A stretch of DNA of 64,000 nt from Pseudofrankia sp. DC12 (GTDB lineage: Bacteria; Actinomycetota; Actinomycetes; Frankiales; Frankiaceae), in contig NZ_KQ031391.1 in the NCBI RefSeq assembly GCF_000966285.1, forward strand, positions 5,008,383 through 5,072,382. The letters are read 5' to 3'. Shown here piece after piece: positions 35,225 to 43,456 of the stretch. Every line of letters starts with the position of its first letter. The stretch's first letter is position 1. A model generated the notes under the pieces. The model saw only the letters and a list, made by a program, of their open reading frames with translations. It made no database searches and had not been told where the DNA came from. Position numbers and translations under genes: made by a program.

Positions 35225-36412
35225 TTGACCCCCGAGGCGCGGTGGCCGCGCTCCCCGGCGAACAGCGGCCGCCCCCTCGATGGGGTGAAGGTCCTCGACC
35301 TGTCCCGTGTGCTGGCCGGGCCCTACTGCACCATGGTCCTCGCCGACCTGGGCGCCGACGTCGTCAAGGTCGAGAGCCCGGCCGGTGACGAGACCCGCCG
35401 CTGGGGGCCGCCCTTCTTCCAGGGCACCGCCGCTTACTACTTCGGGCCCAACCGCAACAAGTGGGGGATCGTCCTCGACCTGGCCAGCCCGACCGGCCGG
35501 GAACGGCTCGACACGCTGCTGGCTGAGGCCGACGTCGTCGTCCACAACTTCACCGGCGAGATCGCGACCCGGCTGGGCGTGGACTGGGAGCGTGTGGCCA
35601 GCATCAACCCACGGATCGTCCACCTGACGCTTTCCGGGTTCGGGCCCGAGGAGCCGGAACGGCGGGGCTACGACCTCATCATCCAGGCCCTCGGCGGGCT
35701 CATGGCCGTCACCGGCGAGCCGGCTGGCGGCCCTGTGAAGGTCGGCGTTCCGATCGCGGACCTGTCCGCCGGGCTCTACGCGGTCAGCGCGGTCACGTCG
35801 GCGTTGTACGAGCGGGACCGGACCGGCACCGGGACACCGGTGCACGTCTCGCTCTACGAGTCGGTTCTGTCGCTGTTGTCGAACCAGGCAGCCGGCTGGT
35901 TCCTCGCCGGGGCCCCGGCGGGGCGCCTCGGCACGGAGCACCCGCATGTCGTCCCCTACGGCGTCTACCCAACGGCGACCAGCCCCCTGGTGATCGCGGC
36001 CGGCACCGACGCCCAGTTCCGCGAGCTGTGCATGGTCCTTGGGCGTCCCGACCTCTCCACGGACCCCAGGTTCCACTCGAACGGCGCGAGGGTGGCCTAC
36101 CGTGACGCCCTGCGCAAGGAGCTCGAGCAGGCGCTCGCCGCCGACAGCGCCGACGCTTGGGCCGACTCGCTCGAAGCGCGGGGTGTCCCGAACGGCGTCG
36201 TGCGCGAAGTGCCCGAGGCCGTCACCGCGCCTGAGGCCAGGTCGGTGCGGACCGTCACACATCCGAGCCTCGGCGTCATCACGCATGCGATGACGCCGAT
36301 CCGGGTCCACGACCAGATTCTTGAGCCCTACCTGGCGCCACCGACCCTCGGCGAGCACGACGGCGTCGTCTTCCCGACGGAGCTGGCCCAGGAAACCGAA
36401 CAGGAGCGGTGA
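35225..36412 (+). CDS. CaiB/BaiF family (class III) CoA-transferase
   Basis: A 395-residue class III CoA-transferase. It starts LDGVKVLDLSRVLAGPYCTM, keeps the catalytic Asp179 in VPIADLSAGLY and the ERDRTGTGTPVHVSLYES turn. It would activate a carboxylic acid to its CoA ester, or take CoA from formyl- or succinyl-CoA. The best start is TTG at 35225 with GGGGAG 9 bases upstream. A 150-base gap before it holds nothing I can identify. Its stop lies 1 base before the acyl-CoA synthetase start. Confidence 0.88.
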   Translation: MTPEARWPRSPANSGRPLDGVKVLDLSRVLAGPYCTMVLADLGADVVKVESPAGDETRRWGPPFFQGTAAYYFGPNRNKWGIVLDLASPTGRERLDTLLAEADVVVHNFTGEIATRLGVDWERVASINPRIVHLTLSGFGPEEPERRGYDLIIQALGGLMAVTGEPAGGPVKVGVPIADLSAGLYAVSAVTSALYERDRTGTGTPVHVSLYESVLSLLSNQAAGWFLAGAPAGRLGTEHPHVVPYGVYPTATSPLVIAAGTDAQFRELCMVLGRPDLSTDPRFHSNGARVAYRDALRKELEQALAADSADAWADSLEARGVPNGVVREVPEAVTAPEARSVRTVTHPSLGVITHAMTPIRVHDQILEPYLAPPTLGEHDGVVFPTELAQETEQER

Positions 36413-36413
36413 C

Positions 36414-38528
36414 GTGACTGGCCATACCGGCAGGCAGCGAGCGTTGGAGACGCTGCTCACGCCACGCTCGGTGGCGATCATCGGGGCCGGCGAGGTCCCG
36501 ACGACGTTCAACGGCGCCCCGATCCACAACCTACGCAGCTTCGGCTACCGCGGCGAGATCTACGCGGTGAACCCGGGCAGGTCCCAGGTCCAGGGAATCA
36601 CCTGCCACGCCTCCGTTCTCGACATTCCAGGAGAGGTCGACACGGCGGTCGTGACGGTTCCCGCGCGAGTCGCCCTGCCCGTGCTGCGGGAATGTGCCGC
36701 CAAGGGCGTCGGGTCGGTCACGCTGGTCTCCTCGGGCTTCGGGGAGGGGGCGGCCGGTGACGAGGGCCAGGCCCGCGCGGCCGAGCTCGAGGAGCTCATC
36801 CACAGCAGCGGCCTGCGAGTCCTCGGGCCGAACACCGCGGGCCTGGTCAACCTGTTCGACGACTACGTCCCGCGTGCCGCGCACAACCACCACGGTCCCG
36901 ACCAGGTGCGCGTCGGCCGGGTGGCACTGGTCAGCCAGAGCGGCGCCTGCGGGAACACCCTGTTCAACCGGGCCCAGGCCAACGGCGTCGGCGTCAGCAT
37001 CTCGGTCGCGACCGGAGACCAGATCGACCTCGACGTGTGGGACCTCGTCGAGCACTTCCTCGCCGACCCCCGGATCAGCGTCATCATGGCCGTGCTCGAG
37101 TCGTTCGGCGATGTGGCGAAGGCGCGCGCCACCGCCAGCGCGGCCCTGGCCGTGGGCAAGCCGATCGTGCTGCTCAAGGTCGGCCAGTCCTCGGTCGGCG
37201 GCGCGGTCGTGCGCGCGCATTCGGGCTCGATCGCGGGGAACGCCGCGGTGCAGGCGGCCGTCCTGCGCGATCATGGAATCATCGCCGTCCGCGACCTCGA
37301 CGAGCTCTGGGAGGTCGCCCGGCTGGTGGAGTCCTGGGGCCCGCCGCCAGCGCAGCCGATCCGGCTGGGCGTTGTCTCCGTCTCAGGCGGCGAGGCCGCG
37401 CTCATCGCCGACCAGTGCGCGGAGCACGGGATCGCGCTGCCGCCGGCGACCGAGGAGTTCGCCGCCTTCGTCGACTCCACGTTCGAGTACGCCTCCGGCG
37501 CCAACCCGTTCGACCCGACCGGCGAGGTCGTCAGCCGCCCGCACCGGCTGCGGGAGGGCATCGAGGCGTTCGTCCGCACCAACGACTACAGCCATATGCT
37601 CGTCGCGTCGCCGGTCTTCGGCGGCGACCTCGCGCAGCGCTACTACGCCGAGCTGCCCCGGGCCCTCGAGGCCGTCGAGGCGAAGGCCGCCCTGTCCGCG
37701 TGGCCGGCGGGCGAGTTCACCGGCACCCAGGTCTCGCTGCTGGCCTCGACCGGGCGGCCAGTCTTCCCGAACTCGGCCCGGGCCGTGCGCGCGATGTCCC
37801 TCTACCAGGACTATGGGCTGCGCGGCCCGGACCTGCTGGCCACGCTCGCCCGGCGGCGGGCGCCCGCGGCGGAGGCGGTGAGCGCCGCGTTCACGCCGTT
37901 GTCGTACGCCGCGGCCCGGGCGCTGCTCGGCAAGCTCGGCCTGCCGTTCGTCGAGGCCCGCACGTGTGTCTCGGCCGAGGCCGCGGCCGAGGCCTCGGCC
38001 GCGCTCGGCGGGCAGATCGTCCTCAAGGCGAACGTGCCCAGCGCCGTGCACAAGGCCGACCACGGCCTGCTCGAGTTCGTCCATGGCGGCAGCGGCCCGG
38101 AAAGCGTCCGGGCCGCCTACGACCGCATCCTCGCCGCTGGCGAGGAGTGGGACGTGTCGTCGGTCGTCGTCGAGGGATTCGCTCCCGGGCAGGTGCAGCT
38201 GATCGTCGGCGCTCACCGGGATCCCGAGTTCGGTCCCGTGGTCCTGTTCGGCTCCGGCGGCGGCCCGGTGGAGTTCCTTGACGACACCCGCCTGGCGCTG
38301 GCCGACCTGGTGACGGGCACCGCGGCGCGGGAGCTGGTCACAGGTACCCGGATCGGCCGCTACCTGGACGCCAAGGCGCCCGCCCTCGTCGACGAGCTGG
38401 CCGCGGCGCTCGCCTCCGTCGCCGAGTTCATGGTGTCCCACCCGGGCTGCCAGTCGATCGACGTCAACCCCTGCATCGTCGACATGATGACGAAAGCCTG
38501 GGCCTGCGCCGACGCCCGCGTCGTCTAG
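36414..38528 (+). CDS. ADP-forming acyl-CoA synthetase (acetate-CoA ligase family, alpha-beta fusion)
   Basis: A 704-residue fused ADP-forming acyl-CoA synthetase: CoA-binding Rossmann domain (PRSVAIIGAGEVPTTFNG), succinyl-CoA-ligase-like domains with the phosphorylated His269 in RAHSGSIAGNAAV, and a C-terminal ATP-grasp domain (KADHGLLEFVHGG, VVVEGFAPG). No acetyltransferase domain is attached, unlike Pat/Acs regulators. It turns an acid, CoA and ATP into acyl-CoA, or makes ATP in reverse. GTG at 36414 follows the CoA-transferase stop by 1 base. It may activate the acid made by the aldehyde dehydrogenase. Confidence 0.88.
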   Translation: MTGHTGRQRALETLLTPRSVAIIGAGEVPTTFNGAPIHNLRSFGYRGEIYAVNPGRSQVQGITCHASVLDIPGEVDTAVVTVPARVALPVLRECAAKGVGSVTLVSSGFGEGAAGDEGQARAAELEELIHSSGLRVLGPNTAGLVNLFDDYVPRAAHNHHGPDQVRVGRVALVSQSGACGNTLFNRAQANGVGVSISVATGDQIDLDVWDLVEHFLADPRISVIMAVLESFGDVAKARATASAALAVGKPIVLLKVGQSSVGGAVVRAHSGSIAGNAAVQAAVLRDHGIIAVRDLDELWEVARLVESWGPPPAQPIRLGVVSVSGGEAALIADQCAEHGIALPPATEEFAAFVDSTFEYASGANPFDPTGEVVSRPHRLREGIEAFVRTNDYSHMLVASPVFGGDLAQRYYAELPRALEAVEAKAALSAWPAGEFTGTQVSLLASTGRPVFPNSARAVRAMSLYQDYGLRGPDLLATLARRRAPAAEAVSAAFTPLSYAAARALLGKLGLPFVEARTCVSAEAAAEASAALGGQIVLKANVPSAVHKADHGLLEFVHGGSGPESVRAAYDRILAAGEEWDVSSVVVEGFAPGQVQLIVGAHRDPEFGPVVLFGSGGGPVEFLDDTRLALADLVTGTAARELVTGTRIGRYLDAKAPALVDELAAALASVAEFMVSHPGCQSIDVNPCIVDMMTKAWACADARVV

Positions 38529-38693
38529 CGGTGCCGTCCAGCTGACCACATTGGGCAGCTGCACACCGCGGGCAGCTGGCAATTCCCGCTCAAGTGATTG
38601 CCGAACGCGTGCGGCGTGCCTTTCTCGTGCACGTTTGCTTGTGGGCGGCCGAATCGCGAAGTTACAGTGACGACGGACCGAGAGGAGACCTCG

Positions 38694-39947
38694 ATGACAA
38701 CTGCGGAAAGTCCTCAGGATATTTTGGGCTCGTACCATGTGATCGACGGTGACGCACACTGGACGGAGCCGCCGGACCTGTGGGTGTCGCGCGCTCCGGC
38801 GAGCCTGAAGGACCGCCTGCCTTACGTGAAGCGGGTCAACGGCCGTGACCACTGGTTCATTGAGGGCGGCCAGAGCTTCGGTCATCTCGGCACCTGCATC
38901 GTCGACAAGGACGGCGTCAAGCACCGCGGTATCGAGGCGCCCGAGACCCAGGAGGTCGTCGACTCGGACGCGCTGGCGAACTTCAAGGACCCGAGCCGGC
39001 CGACCTTCGACGACGTCCACGCGGCCGCCTACGACGCCACGGCACGGGTGAAACTGCTCGACAGCCTCGGCATCTGGGCGCAGGTCGTCTACCCGAACGC
39101 CGCCGGGCTGGCGACGCTGAAGTTCATGAACGACGTCAAGGACCCCGACCTGCGGCTGGCTCTCGTCCAGATCTACAACGACGCGATAGCCGAGTGGCAG
39201 CAGGAGTCGGGTGGCCGGCTGCTCCCGCAGGCGATCCTGCCGTTCTGGGACCAGGAGGCGCTCGAGCGGGAGGCCCGGCGAGCCGTCGAGGACCTCGGCC
39301 TGCACGGGGTGGTCATCTCCGACAAGCCCGAGCAGATTGGTCTGCCCGACTTCACGACGTCCTACTGGGCGGGTTTCTGGGACTTCTGCTCGTCAACCGG
39401 GACACCGGTCAACTTCCACGTCGGTGGGAACCTCGACGCGAGCCCCATCATGAAGATGCCGTGGGACAACTTCGGCCCCGAGGCCTGGATGGCGATCACC
39501 GCGCCCCTGTTCGCCCTCGGCAGCGCCCGGACCATGATGTGCTTTATCTACAGCGGTCTTCTGGACCGCCACCCCGGGCTGAAGCTGGTTTCAGTGGAAA
39601 GCGGGATCGGCTGGATCCCGTACTTCCTCGAAGCCATGGAGTACCAGCTGGTCGAGATGATGCCGAACGAGGGGAAGAACCTCCAGAAGCGGCCTACGGA
39701 GTACTTCCGCGACCACTTCTACGCGACGTTCTGGTTCGAGCGCGAGGCGCTGAAGTACCTCGACGCGATCGGTGTGAACAACGTCCTCGTCGAGACCGAC
39801 TACCCGCACCCGACCTGCCTCTACCCGCACCGCGAGCACCTCAACTCGACGCTGGCCGAGGTCGCTCCGGAAAGTCGCCGGCGCATCCTGCAGGACAACG
39901 CGGCCGAGCTCTACCGCATCGACCTGCCGACGCCCGCGCAGGCGTGA
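38694..39947 (+). CDS. Amidohydrolase-2 family metal-dependent hydrolase or decarboxylase
   Basis: A 417-residue TIM-barrel protein, paralogue of the gene at 17818: VIDGDAHWTEPPDLWVSRAP starts the barrel and ETDYPHPTCLYPH carries the last metal Asp. ATG at 38694 has AGGAG upstream; the frame open before it is not used. The stop overlaps the GTG of the next DUF35 gene (GTGA), which ties this hydrolase to a DUF35/thiolase pair and suggests it acts in the same path, perhaps opening or decarboxylating the product of the aldolase. Substrate unknown. Confidence 0.86.
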   Translation: MTTAESPQDILGSYHVIDGDAHWTEPPDLWVSRAPASLKDRLPYVKRVNGRDHWFIEGGQSFGHLGTCIVDKDGVKHRGIEAPETQEVVDSDALANFKDPSRPTFDDVHAAAYDATARVKLLDSLGIWAQVVYPNAAGLATLKFMNDVKDPDLRLALVQIYNDAIAEWQQESGGRLLPQAILPFWDQEALEREARRAVEDLGLHGVVISDKPEQIGLPDFTTSYWAGFWDFCSSTGTPVNFHVGGNLDASPIMKMPWDNFGPEAWMAITAPLFALGSARTMMCFIYSGLLDRHPGLKLVSVESGIGWIPYFLEAMEYQLVEMMPNEGKNLQKRPTEYFRDHFYATFWFEREALKYLDAIGVNNVLVETDYPHPTCLYPHREHLNSTLAEVAPESRRRILQDNAAELYRIDLPTPAQA

Positions 39948-40405
39948 CGGGGCCCGTGGCCCGGCAGGACGGGCATCGGCGGGTGGTCTACCCGCCGATG
40001 CCCGAGCTCACCGACAACACCCGGTTCTTCTGGGAGGGCGCGGCGCGCCGGGAACTGCTGATCCTGCGCTGCCAGGACTGCGGTTACTACGTCCACCCGC
40101 CGCGGCCGATCTGCCGTCGGTGCCTGTCGGTGAACATGACCCCAGAGCGGGTCAGCGGGCTGGGCACCCTTTACACCTACACCGTCTCCGTCGCCGCGTA
40201 CCACCCGTACTGGACGGACAAGGTCCCGTTCGTGCTCGCCGTCGTCGAGCTCGACGAGCAGCCTGGCCTGGCGGTGACAACCAACATCATCGACTGCCCT
40301 GAGAAGCGGTTGCGAGTCGGGCTGCCGGTCGAGGTGACCTTCACCGACGCCGCGCCGGGGCTGACGCTTCCGGTCTTCCACCCGCGCTCAGGCGCGGCTG
40401 GCTGA
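39944..40405 (+). CDS. DUF35 zinc-ribbon/OB-fold protein
   Basis: A DUF35 protein with Cys pairs CQDC and CRRC in the zinc ribbon (LRCQDCGYYVHPPRPICRRC) and an OB-fold (TLYTYTVSV, FVLAVVELDEQPG). Third of three stand-alone copies. GTG at 39944, which overlaps the upstream stop, gives 153 residues; GTG at 39983 or ATG at 39998 give shorter proteins nearer the usual family length, so the start is uncertain. A thiolase-like gene follows 30 bases later and would be its partner. Confidence 0.82.
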   Translation: MTGPVARQDGHRRVVYPPMPELTDNTRFFWEGAARRELLILRCQDCGYYVHPPRPICRRCLSVNMTPERVSGLGTLYTYTVSVAAYHPYWTDKVPFVLAVVELDEQPGLAVTTNIIDCPEKRLRVGLPVEVTFTDAAPGLTLPVFHPRSGAAG

Positions 40406-40435
40406 CGCGCGACCATTCAGGAGGTAGGGACACCC

Positions 40436-41614
40436 GTGGCAACCGATCGCGTGGCGATCGTCGGGGTCGGGTACTCGACGACCGGTCGCCGGACCGGCCT
40501 GTCGTCGCGCCAGCTCGCGATGCAGGCCGGGAAGGCGGCGCTCGAGGACGCGGGCATGACACCGGCGGACCTTGACGGCGTCACCCTTTCGTGGGACACG
40601 GCCGGGCCGGCTCCGGTCGGGCTGGACGTCATCAACTCCGACGACCTTGGGCACATGCTCGGCGTCGACCCGCTGCACGTGAGCTCCTCCGGCGGCGGCG
40701 TCGTCTTTGCCCACCCGGCCCGGGAAGCGATCACGGCTATTCAGGCCGGCAACTGCCACACCTGCATCGCGTTCCGAGTGATCAACCAGCGGCTCAGTGT
40801 CTCCGACCTGGTCAGCGACGAGCCGGGCGAGCCCGAGCGGGTACCCGACCATTTCAACGACTTCCAGTTCGGCCGGCCGTTCGGGCAGATCCTGCCGGTG
40901 CAGTGGCCCGGTGCGCTGACCGCGCAGCGCTATCTGGACCTCTACGGCGCGACCGAAGAGCAGTTCGGCAGCCATGTCATCACCCAGCGCTACCATGCGT
41001 CGCTCAACGAGGATGCGCTGCTGCGCAAGCCGATGACGCTCGACGACTACTTCGCCAGCCGCTACATCAGCAAGCCGTTGCGTCTTTTCGACTGCGACTA
41101 CCCGGTCGACTCCGGCTCGGCGGTGATCTTCACGACCGAGGAACGGGCGCGCGACTTCCGGCAGAAGCCGGTGTTCGTCGAGGCGTCGGCCTACGGCATG
41201 TCCTGGAAGCCGCGGGACGGCGGCCCGGAAAGCCCATTCTACATGTGGGACTCGCCAGCGGCGACCGCCGAGGCGCTCTGGAGCCGAACGAGCCTCCGGC
41301 CAGCCGATGTGGATACCGTGCAGTTCTACGACGGCTTCACGATCTGGCCGATGATGTGGCTCGAGGCACTGGGGTTCTGCGAGCCCGGCACGGCAGGGCC
41401 ATTCATCCAGTCAGGGGCGACCCGCCTGGGCGGCGCGCTGCCGATGAACACCGACGGTGGGGCCTGCAACGTGGGCCGTCGCCATGGCGCCAACTTCTGC
41501 ATCGAGTCGGTCCACCAGTTGCGCGGCCAGTCCGGTGCCCGCCAGGTCCCGGACGCGAAGACCGCGCTGTGGACGAACTCCTATTACTGGGCCTGCCTGC
41601 TGACCGCCGACTGA
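40436..41614 (+). CDS. Thiolase-like (SCP2/Ltp type) protein lacking the nucleophilic Cys
   Basis: A 392-residue thiolase-fold protein beginning VAIVGVGYSTTGRRTG. The nucleophile loop reads LHVSSSGGGVVFAHPA, with no Cys. The C-terminal glycine loop is NTDGGACNVGRRHGANF. Like the other copies it is a candidate retro-aldolase working with its DUF35 neighbour. The GTG start has a strong AGGAGG upstream. It ends just before the AT-rich operator region of the second Opp-type binding protein gene. Confidence 0.85.
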   Translation: MATDRVAIVGVGYSTTGRRTGLSSRQLAMQAGKAALEDAGMTPADLDGVTLSWDTAGPAPVGLDVINSDDLGHMLGVDPLHVSSSGGGVVFAHPAREAITAIQAGNCHTCIAFRVINQRLSVSDLVSDEPGEPERVPDHFNDFQFGRPFGQILPVQWPGALTAQRYLDLYGATEEQFGSHVITQRYHASLNEDALLRKPMTLDDYFASRYISKPLRLFDCDYPVDSGSAVIFTTEERARDFRQKPVFVEASAYGMSWKPRDGGPESPFYMWDSPAATAEALWSRTSLRPADVDTVQFYDGFTIWPMMWLEALGFCEPGTAGPFIQSGATRLGGALPMNTDGGACNVGRRHGANFCIESVHQLRGQSGARQVPDAKTALWTNSYYWACLLTAD

Positions 41615-41666
41615 CCACCGCGTCCCCCGCCGGGCACACCCGCTCCGTCTCCAGCACAACACTGTG

Positions 41667-41704
41667 TCCAATATTGGATGTCATTTTAGAATCCAGTCCT
41701 GGAT
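41667..41704. promoter_or_regulatory. Paired palindromes before the second Opp-type binding protein
   Basis: Two inverted repeats, TCCAATATTGGA (41667-41678) and ATCCAGTCCTGGAT (41691-41704), with centres 25 bases apart, flank a possible -10 box TAGAAT (41687-41692). They match the ATCCAA-N2-TTGGAT motif before the copy at 9.7 kb, so the two genes probably share a regulator. Confidence 0.6.
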
Positions 41705-41726
41705 GTCATGGAGACGGAGGGTGATC

Positions 41727-43310
41727 GTGGGCGGGCGTCGCAGGTGTTTCGTGGGGCGGTTGTTGCCGTTCCTCTTAGCCACCGGGTTCGCGCTGGCGGC
41801 GTGCGGGGCTTCGGGGGGTGGGACGGTCGGGACGGTGGCCGGGACCGGTGCCCCGAAGCACGGTGGCACGCTGACCGTCGGCGTGAACAACGAGATCGCG
41901 GGGTGGACGCCGCAGCAGCTCAAGGAGGCGAACTCCGGTGAGGACCGGGGCAACTTCGTCTATGACACGCTGCTGAAGCTGGACGCGAAGGGGGACTGGC
42001 AGCCGAACCTGGCGACCAGCATGACGACCTCGGACTCGGTCACGTGGACGATGAAGCTGCGGCCCGGGGTCACGTTCACCGACGGGACGCCGCTGGACGC
42101 GGCGGCGGTGAAGTTCAACGTGGGCCTCACGAAGGACCCTTCACTGGGCTCGTCGCAGTTGGCGACGGTGTCGGACATCAAGGCCATGAATGTGGTCGAC
42201 CCGGCCACGGTTCAGTTCGTTCTCGGTGGGCCGGACGGCTCGTTCCCCTACGCCTTCACGTCGCTCGTTGGGATGATGGTGTCGCCGACGGCGTACCAGG
42301 CCGACCCGCGAGGGTTCGCGCAGCGCCCGGTCGGGGCGGGGCCGTTCATGCTGCAGTCGTGGACGCGGGACTCGCAGGCTGTGCTGGTGCGTAACCCGCA
42401 CTACTGGGATGTGGGCAGGCCGTATCTCGACAAGGTCGTGTTCCAGGTCATCACCGATCCGGTGACGCTGGGCCAGTCGCTGGCCAGCGGCGCGGTCGAC
42501 GTCGCCGCGAACTACCCGACGGTGCAGGCGGCGCTGCGCGGCACGCCGGGCGTCCGGGTCGTGAGCACGAGCCTGACCGGTGGTGCCGGGATCGTGCCGA
42601 ACGAGAGCCGGGCGCCGTTCGACGACGTGCGGATCCGTAAGGCGATCGCGCTGGCGATCGACCCGCGGGCGGTGAACGCCTCGCTGTTCCAGGGTGCGTG
42701 GTCGGGCAGCCTGCCGTGCGCGCCGTATGCGCCGAACCTGCCGGAATGCGCGCAGGGGCTGTGGCCGAAGACGGACCTGGCCGAGGCGAAGAAGCTCGTC
42801 GCGGACTATGTCGCGGAGAAGGGCCCGCTGAAGGACCACTACGAGCTGCTCGGGCTCGCGACCTACCCTGACCAGGCACAGTTCCTCCAGCAGACGCTGG
42901 CTGGCATCGGGATCCATGTCACGCTGACTGTGCTGCAGACTGCGGACTATGTCTCCCGGCTGTCCAGGCAGGCCTATGACCTGACGTGGAACGGCATCCA
43001 ACCGTTCGCTGGCCCGGCACGCGGCTACTACCGCAACCTGTTGTCGAACGTTGCTGGCGGCCGGCACATGCAGGGCGGCCCGGTCGACCCGACGCTGGAG
43101 AACCTGCTCGACCAAGCGACCAAGGCAGTCGACAAGAACAGTCGCGTCGCGGCCGTGAAGAAGATCGAGCAGCTGGACGCGGCCGGCTTCTTCTACATCT
43201 GGTTCGGCCCCTACATCAGCGGGCTCATCGCCAAGGACGAGGTCCAGATGCCCGCCTCGTTCACGTCCTGTGGCTACACCCGCGCCGCCGACATCTGGCT
43301 GAATCGTTGA
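41727..43310 (+). CDS. Opp/Dpp-type ABC transporter substrate-binding lipoprotein (copy 2, orphan)
   Basis: A 527-residue family-5 binding lipoprotein (lipobox ALAACGAS), paralogue of the protein at 9728. DNA is nearly identical over long blocks (about 42275-42492 and 42573-42850) but clearly diverged between them and in the last 450 bases. Residue changes cluster after GWTPQQLKEANS, near NYPTVQAALRG and in the C-terminal third, which suggests altered ligand choice. GTG at 41727 is preceded by GGAGGG. No ATPase or permease follows, so it probably feeds the importer at 11-15 kb. A hairpin terminator follows 6 bases after the stop. Confidence 0.9.
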   Translation: MGGRRRCFVGRLLPFLLATGFALAACGASGGGTVGTVAGTGAPKHGGTLTVGVNNEIAGWTPQQLKEANSGEDRGNFVYDTLLKLDAKGDWQPNLATSMTTSDSVTWTMKLRPGVTFTDGTPLDAAAVKFNVGLTKDPSLGSSQLATVSDIKAMNVVDPATVQFVLGGPDGSFPYAFTSLVGMMVSPTAYQADPRGFAQRPVGAGPFMLQSWTRDSQAVLVRNPHYWDVGRPYLDKVVFQVITDPVTLGQSLASGAVDVAANYPTVQAALRGTPGVRVVSTSLTGGAGIVPNESRAPFDDVRIRKAIALAIDPRAVNASLFQGAWSGSLPCAPYAPNLPECAQGLWPKTDLAEAKKLVADYVAEKGPLKDHYELLGLATYPDQAQFLQQTLAGIGIHVTLTVLQTADYVSRLSRQAYDLTWNGIQPFAGPARGYYRNLLSNVAGGRHMQGGPVDPTLENLLDQATKAVDKNSRVAAVKKIEQLDAAGFFYIWFGPYISGLIAKDEVQMPASFTSCGYTRAADIWLNR

Positions 43311-43315
43311 CCCCG

Positions 43316-43347
43316 CCCGGCGGGTGGTGCACGCGCCACCCGCCGGG
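43316..43347. terminator. Bidirectional hairpin terminator
   Basis: Perfect inverted repeat, arms CCCGGCGGGTGG/CCACCCGCCGGG, loop of 8, starting 5 bases after the binding-protein stop. It separates this gene from the converging minus-strand genes. Confidence 0.75.
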
Positions 43348-43456
43348 GCCCCGGTCCTCCGCCCTACGCGAGCGTGGGGTGCGCGTCGGGCGTTGGCTGG
43401 GACGCACACGACGTGACCCAGGTTCCCACCGACCGGTCCCGGCCTGGCTGGGTGGG

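Noticed and set aside
38529-38600. Repeated CAGCTG hexamers after the acyl-CoA synthetase gene
   Set aside because: Three CAGCTG copies are unequal in spacing and form only weak stems; too little to call a terminator or repeat.
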